Part shown: one piece after another, positions 14,743 through 16,503 of the stretch
How the letters are laid out: each line of letters opens with the position of its first letter
Numbering within the stretch: position 1 is the stretch's first letter
NCBI GenBank assembly: GCA_013695405.1
Contig: JACDAO010000223.1
Location: forward strand, 1 to 16,503
Source of the DNA: Acidobacteriota bacterium
GTDB taxonomy: Bacteria > Acidobacteriota > Vicinamibacteria > Vicinamibacterales > Vicinamibacteraceae
Length of the DNA stretch: 16,503 nt
Direction: 5' to 3'
Translations under genes and position numbers: made by a program
The notes under the pieces: model-generated
What the model was told of the DNA's origin: nothing
Seen by the model: the letters and a program-made list of their open reading frames with translations, nothing else
Database searches by the model: none

Positions 14743-14772
14743 GACGCGTCTTGTCTCTTTCTTGCTGCTCGG

Positions 14773-15564
14773 TCACTCCGCGTGACCGTCCTTGGTCTCG
14801 GGACTCGACGGCCCGGTCTGGACCGCCGGGGCCGCGGACTCGGCAACGGGCTCCTCGGCTGGTGAGGCCTCGGTCCCGATCAACGCGGCCGGCTCGGCCG
14901 GCTCGTCCGGCTCCGCATTGGCCTCCTCGCCCCCGTCGTCGCTCATCTCGGCGTCGTCGTCGGCTTCCATCTGCAGCCGGCGCTCGCGCTCGGGCGGCGG
15001 TTCGGGCGGCAGTTTCTTGATGCCGGGCCGGCCCGACAGGATGGTGTGCATGGTGTTGCCCTCCATCCGCGGAATCGACTCGGCGATGGCGATCTCGGTC
15101 AGTTCCTTGATCAGCCGCTCGAGGATGCGTCGGCCGATCTCCGGGTGCGCGATCTCGCGCCCGCGGAAGAACACCACCGCCTTGACCTTGTCGCCGTCGT
15201 GCAGAAAGCGCTGGATATTGCGCTTCTTGAAGTCGTAATCGTGCATGTCGACCTTCGGGCGGAACTTGATTTCCTTCACCTCGATGGTCTTCTGATGCTT
15301 GCGGGCCTGCCGCGTCTTCTTCTGCTCGTTGTACTGGTATTTGCCGTAATCCGTGATTCGGCAGACCGGTGGCACGGCCGTGGCAGCGACTTCGACGAGA
15401 TCCAGACCCTTCGATTTGGCGAGCGCCACCGCCTGCGCGGGCGCCATGATGCCCAACTGCGCACCGGTTTCGTCGATGACCCGGACTTCACGGACGCGAA
15501 TGCGATCGTTGATCCGGATTCGGTCGTCCCGTCGGGGACCCCGCATGCGATTGTCGAACGCGAT
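14773..15564 (-). CDS. infC: Translation initiation factor IF-3, AUC start and long acidic C-terminal tail
   Basis: IF3 binds the 30S subunit and checks start-codon choice. An in-frame ATG at 15546 is 23 bases after GGAGG, too far. The perfect AAGGAGGT (15576-15569) instead sits four bases before ATC at 15564, adding IAFDNR to the N-terminus. I therefore propose an AUC start, giving 263 aa. E. coli infC starts at AUU and Myxococcus infC (dsg) at AUC; IF3 discriminates against such codons, so they enable autoregulation. The N-domain (RINDRIRVREVRVID), linker (QYNEQKKTRQARKHQKTIEVKEIK) and C-domain (HDYDFKKRNIQRFL, VKAVVFFRGRE) are standard. From about residue 179 a Pro-, Glu-, Asp- and Ala-rich tail of roughly 85 residues follows, absent from E. 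coli IF3 (180 aa). Confidence 0.96.
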   Translation of the reverse strand: MAFDNRMRGPRRDDRIRINDRIRVREVRVIDETGAQLGIMAPAQAVALAKSKGLDLVEVAATAVPPVCRITDYGKYQYNEQKKTRQARKHQKTIEVKEIKFRPKVDMHDYDFKKRNIQRFLHDGDKVKAVVFFRGREIAHPEIGRRILERLIKELTEIAIAESIPRMEGNTMHTILSGRPGIKKLPPEPPPERERRLQMEADDDAEMSDDGGEEANAEPDEPAEPAALIGTEASPAEEPVAESAAPAVQTGPSSPETKDGHAE

Positions 15565-15576
15565 AACGACCTCCTT
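15562..15576 (-). promoter_or_regulatory. Ribosome binding site that decides the AUC start of infC
   Basis: AAGGAGGT at 15576-15569 is a perfect anti-16S match. The codon at normal spacing is ATC (15564-15562), not the ATG 18 bases further on. Confidence 0.75.
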
Positions 15577-15683
15577 GCCACGCGCGCCACACGCCAGGCC
15601 GATGGCCCGCGTGCAGGTGCGCCGCTGTCATTGGTGCACGCCGGCGATTTGCCCGGCGCCTCCGCCCGAATCGGACGGCCTTG

Positions 15684-16503
15684 CTAGACCCCCACCGGGG
15701 AGGCCACGACGCCCTTGCTGACAATCTCGGCCTGCGCGTCCTCGAGGAACGCCCGCACGCTGCGACTGCCGAGATCCCCACCCTGTCGGCTGCGCACCGA
15801 GACGGTGCCGTCGGCCGCTTCCTTGTCCCCGACCACCAGCATGTACGGCACCTTCTGCAGCTGGGCCTCGCGGATCTTGTAGCCGATCTTCTCCTGCCGC
15901 TCGTCCACCGTGGCCCGCAGGCCGGCCGCGACCAGTTGCGCGCGGACGCCAGCGGCGAAGTCCAGGTGCCGGTCGGCAATCGGCAGGACCATCACCTGCA
16001 GCGGCGCCAGCCACAACGGGAACGCGCCGGCGAAGTGCTCGATCAGCAAAGCCAGGAACCGCTCGAAGCTGCCGAAGATCGCCCGGTGAATCACCACCGG
16101 CCGATGCTCGGCGTTGTCGGCGCCGACGTACGTGAGGTCGAAGCGCTCCGGCATCTGGTAATCGAGCTGCACCGTGGCGCACTGCCACTTGCGGCCGATC
16201 GCGTCGGTGATGTCGACGTCGATCTTGGGTCCGTAGAAGGCGCCGTCGCCCTCGTTGATGGTGTAAGCCTGCCCGGCGTTCTCCAGCGCGGTCACGAGCT
16301 GGGCCTCGGCATGATCCCACGTCTCACGCGACCCGAGGTACTCGTCGGGACGCGTCGACAGCTTGACCTCGTAGGACAACCCGAGGTCGCCGTAGACCTT
16401 CTGGATCAGCCCGAGCAGCCGCACCACTTCCGCGCCGATCTGCTCCTGCGTGACGAAGCAGTGCGCATCGTCTTGCGCGAACTGCCGCACCCGGGTCAGT
16501 CCG
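15684..16503 (-). CDS. thrS: Threonyl-tRNA synthetase (C-terminal part, truncated by the window edge)
   Basis: The last 272 codons are present; the N-terminal TGS, editing and first catalytic parts lie beyond the right edge. The fragment starts within motif 2, GLTRVRQFAQDDAHCF. The His of DDAH corresponds to zinc ligand His385 of E. coli ThrRS, and HRAIFGSFERF holds the equivalent of His511; the third ligand, a Cys, would be outside the window. NEGDGAFYGPKIDV is family-typical. The anticodon-binding domain follows (LAPLQVMVLPIADRHLDFA to VGDKEAADGTVSVRSR). It leads the thrS-infC-rpmI-rplT-pheST cluster. The 107 bases between its stop and the infC ribosome binding site hold a small GCCGG/CCGGC hairpin and no T-tract. 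Confidence 0.98.
   Translation of the reverse strand, partial: GLTRVRQFAQDDAHCFVTQEQIGAEVVRLLGLIQKVYGDLGLSYEVKLSTRPDEYLGSRETWDHAEAQLVTALENAGQAYTINEGDGAFYGPKIDVDITDAIGRKWQCATVQLDYQMPERFDLTYVGADNAEHRPVVIHRAIFGSFERFLALLIEHFAGAFPLWLAPLQVMVLPIADRHLDFAAGVRAQLVAAGLRATVDERQEKIGYKIREAQLQKVPYMLVVGDKEAADGTVSVRSRQGGDLGSRSVRAFLEDAQAEIVSKGVVASPVGV

Noticed and set aside
1..16503. A novel multi-gene defence, mobile or biosynthetic system
   Set aside because: Almost every gene belongs to a known housekeeping or envelope family; the unusual content is in repeats, start codons and control sites, not in a new gene cluster.

Overview
The window looks like chromosomal DNA from a high-GC Gram-negative bacterium. 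LPS-heptose biosynthesis, a signal peptide on a barrel-like protein, 6S RNA next to zapA, RNase Y, and an IF3 with an acidic tail all fit. Acidobacteriota, perhaps class Vicinamibacteria, is my best guess; this is inference from gene content and style, not a computed placement. I see no phage, IS element, CRISPR array, tRNA or rRNA.

Left part, 1-5452. A secreted, probably outer-membrane protein runs off the left edge on the minus strand. Divergent from it is a plus-strand operon of two overlapping ABC exporter half-transporters (about 728-2485 and 2485-4452) followed 10 bp later by hldD (ADP-heptose epimerase). The two ABC subunits carry complementary deviant ATPase motifs, so they probably form one asymmetric heterodimer with one weak and one active ATP site. 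The second subunit has an unusual linker built almost entirely from repeat DNA.

Middle and right part, 5553-16503, all minus strand. Read in transcription order: thrS (partial) - infC - rpmI - rplT - intrinsic terminator - pheS - pheT - zapB-like - zapA - 6S RNA - rny - thiL - 3D-domain protein - methyltransferase. It begins with the classic translation cluster (ThrRS, IF3, L35, L20, PheRS), moves to cell-division accessory factors, then 6S RNA and the RNA-decay nuclease RNase Y, and ends with thiamine kinase, a membrane-anchored 3D-domain protein and a SAM methyltransferase. Most junctions overlap or touch (TGATG, GTGA, CTGA, TGAATG), so translational coupling is likely.

The most interesting signals are not new genes. 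(1) A dispersed 24-bp hairpin family occurs four times: GTAG, a 9-base arm ending GGAC, a 2-base centre, then the complementary arm. The outer arm bases change in a compensatory way between copies. Copies lie inside two protein genes in frame, one supplies the stop codon of zapA, and one sits between converging genes. (2) Seven-base tandem repeats (GATGCCT and GGGAGTC types) lie in gaps and gene ends, and one supplies the methyltransferase stop. (3) infC appears to start at AUC and thiL at CTG. (4) 6S RNA is recognisable in the only large gap. (5) A terminator sits 26 nt before pheS. I found no previously undescribed multi-gene system.
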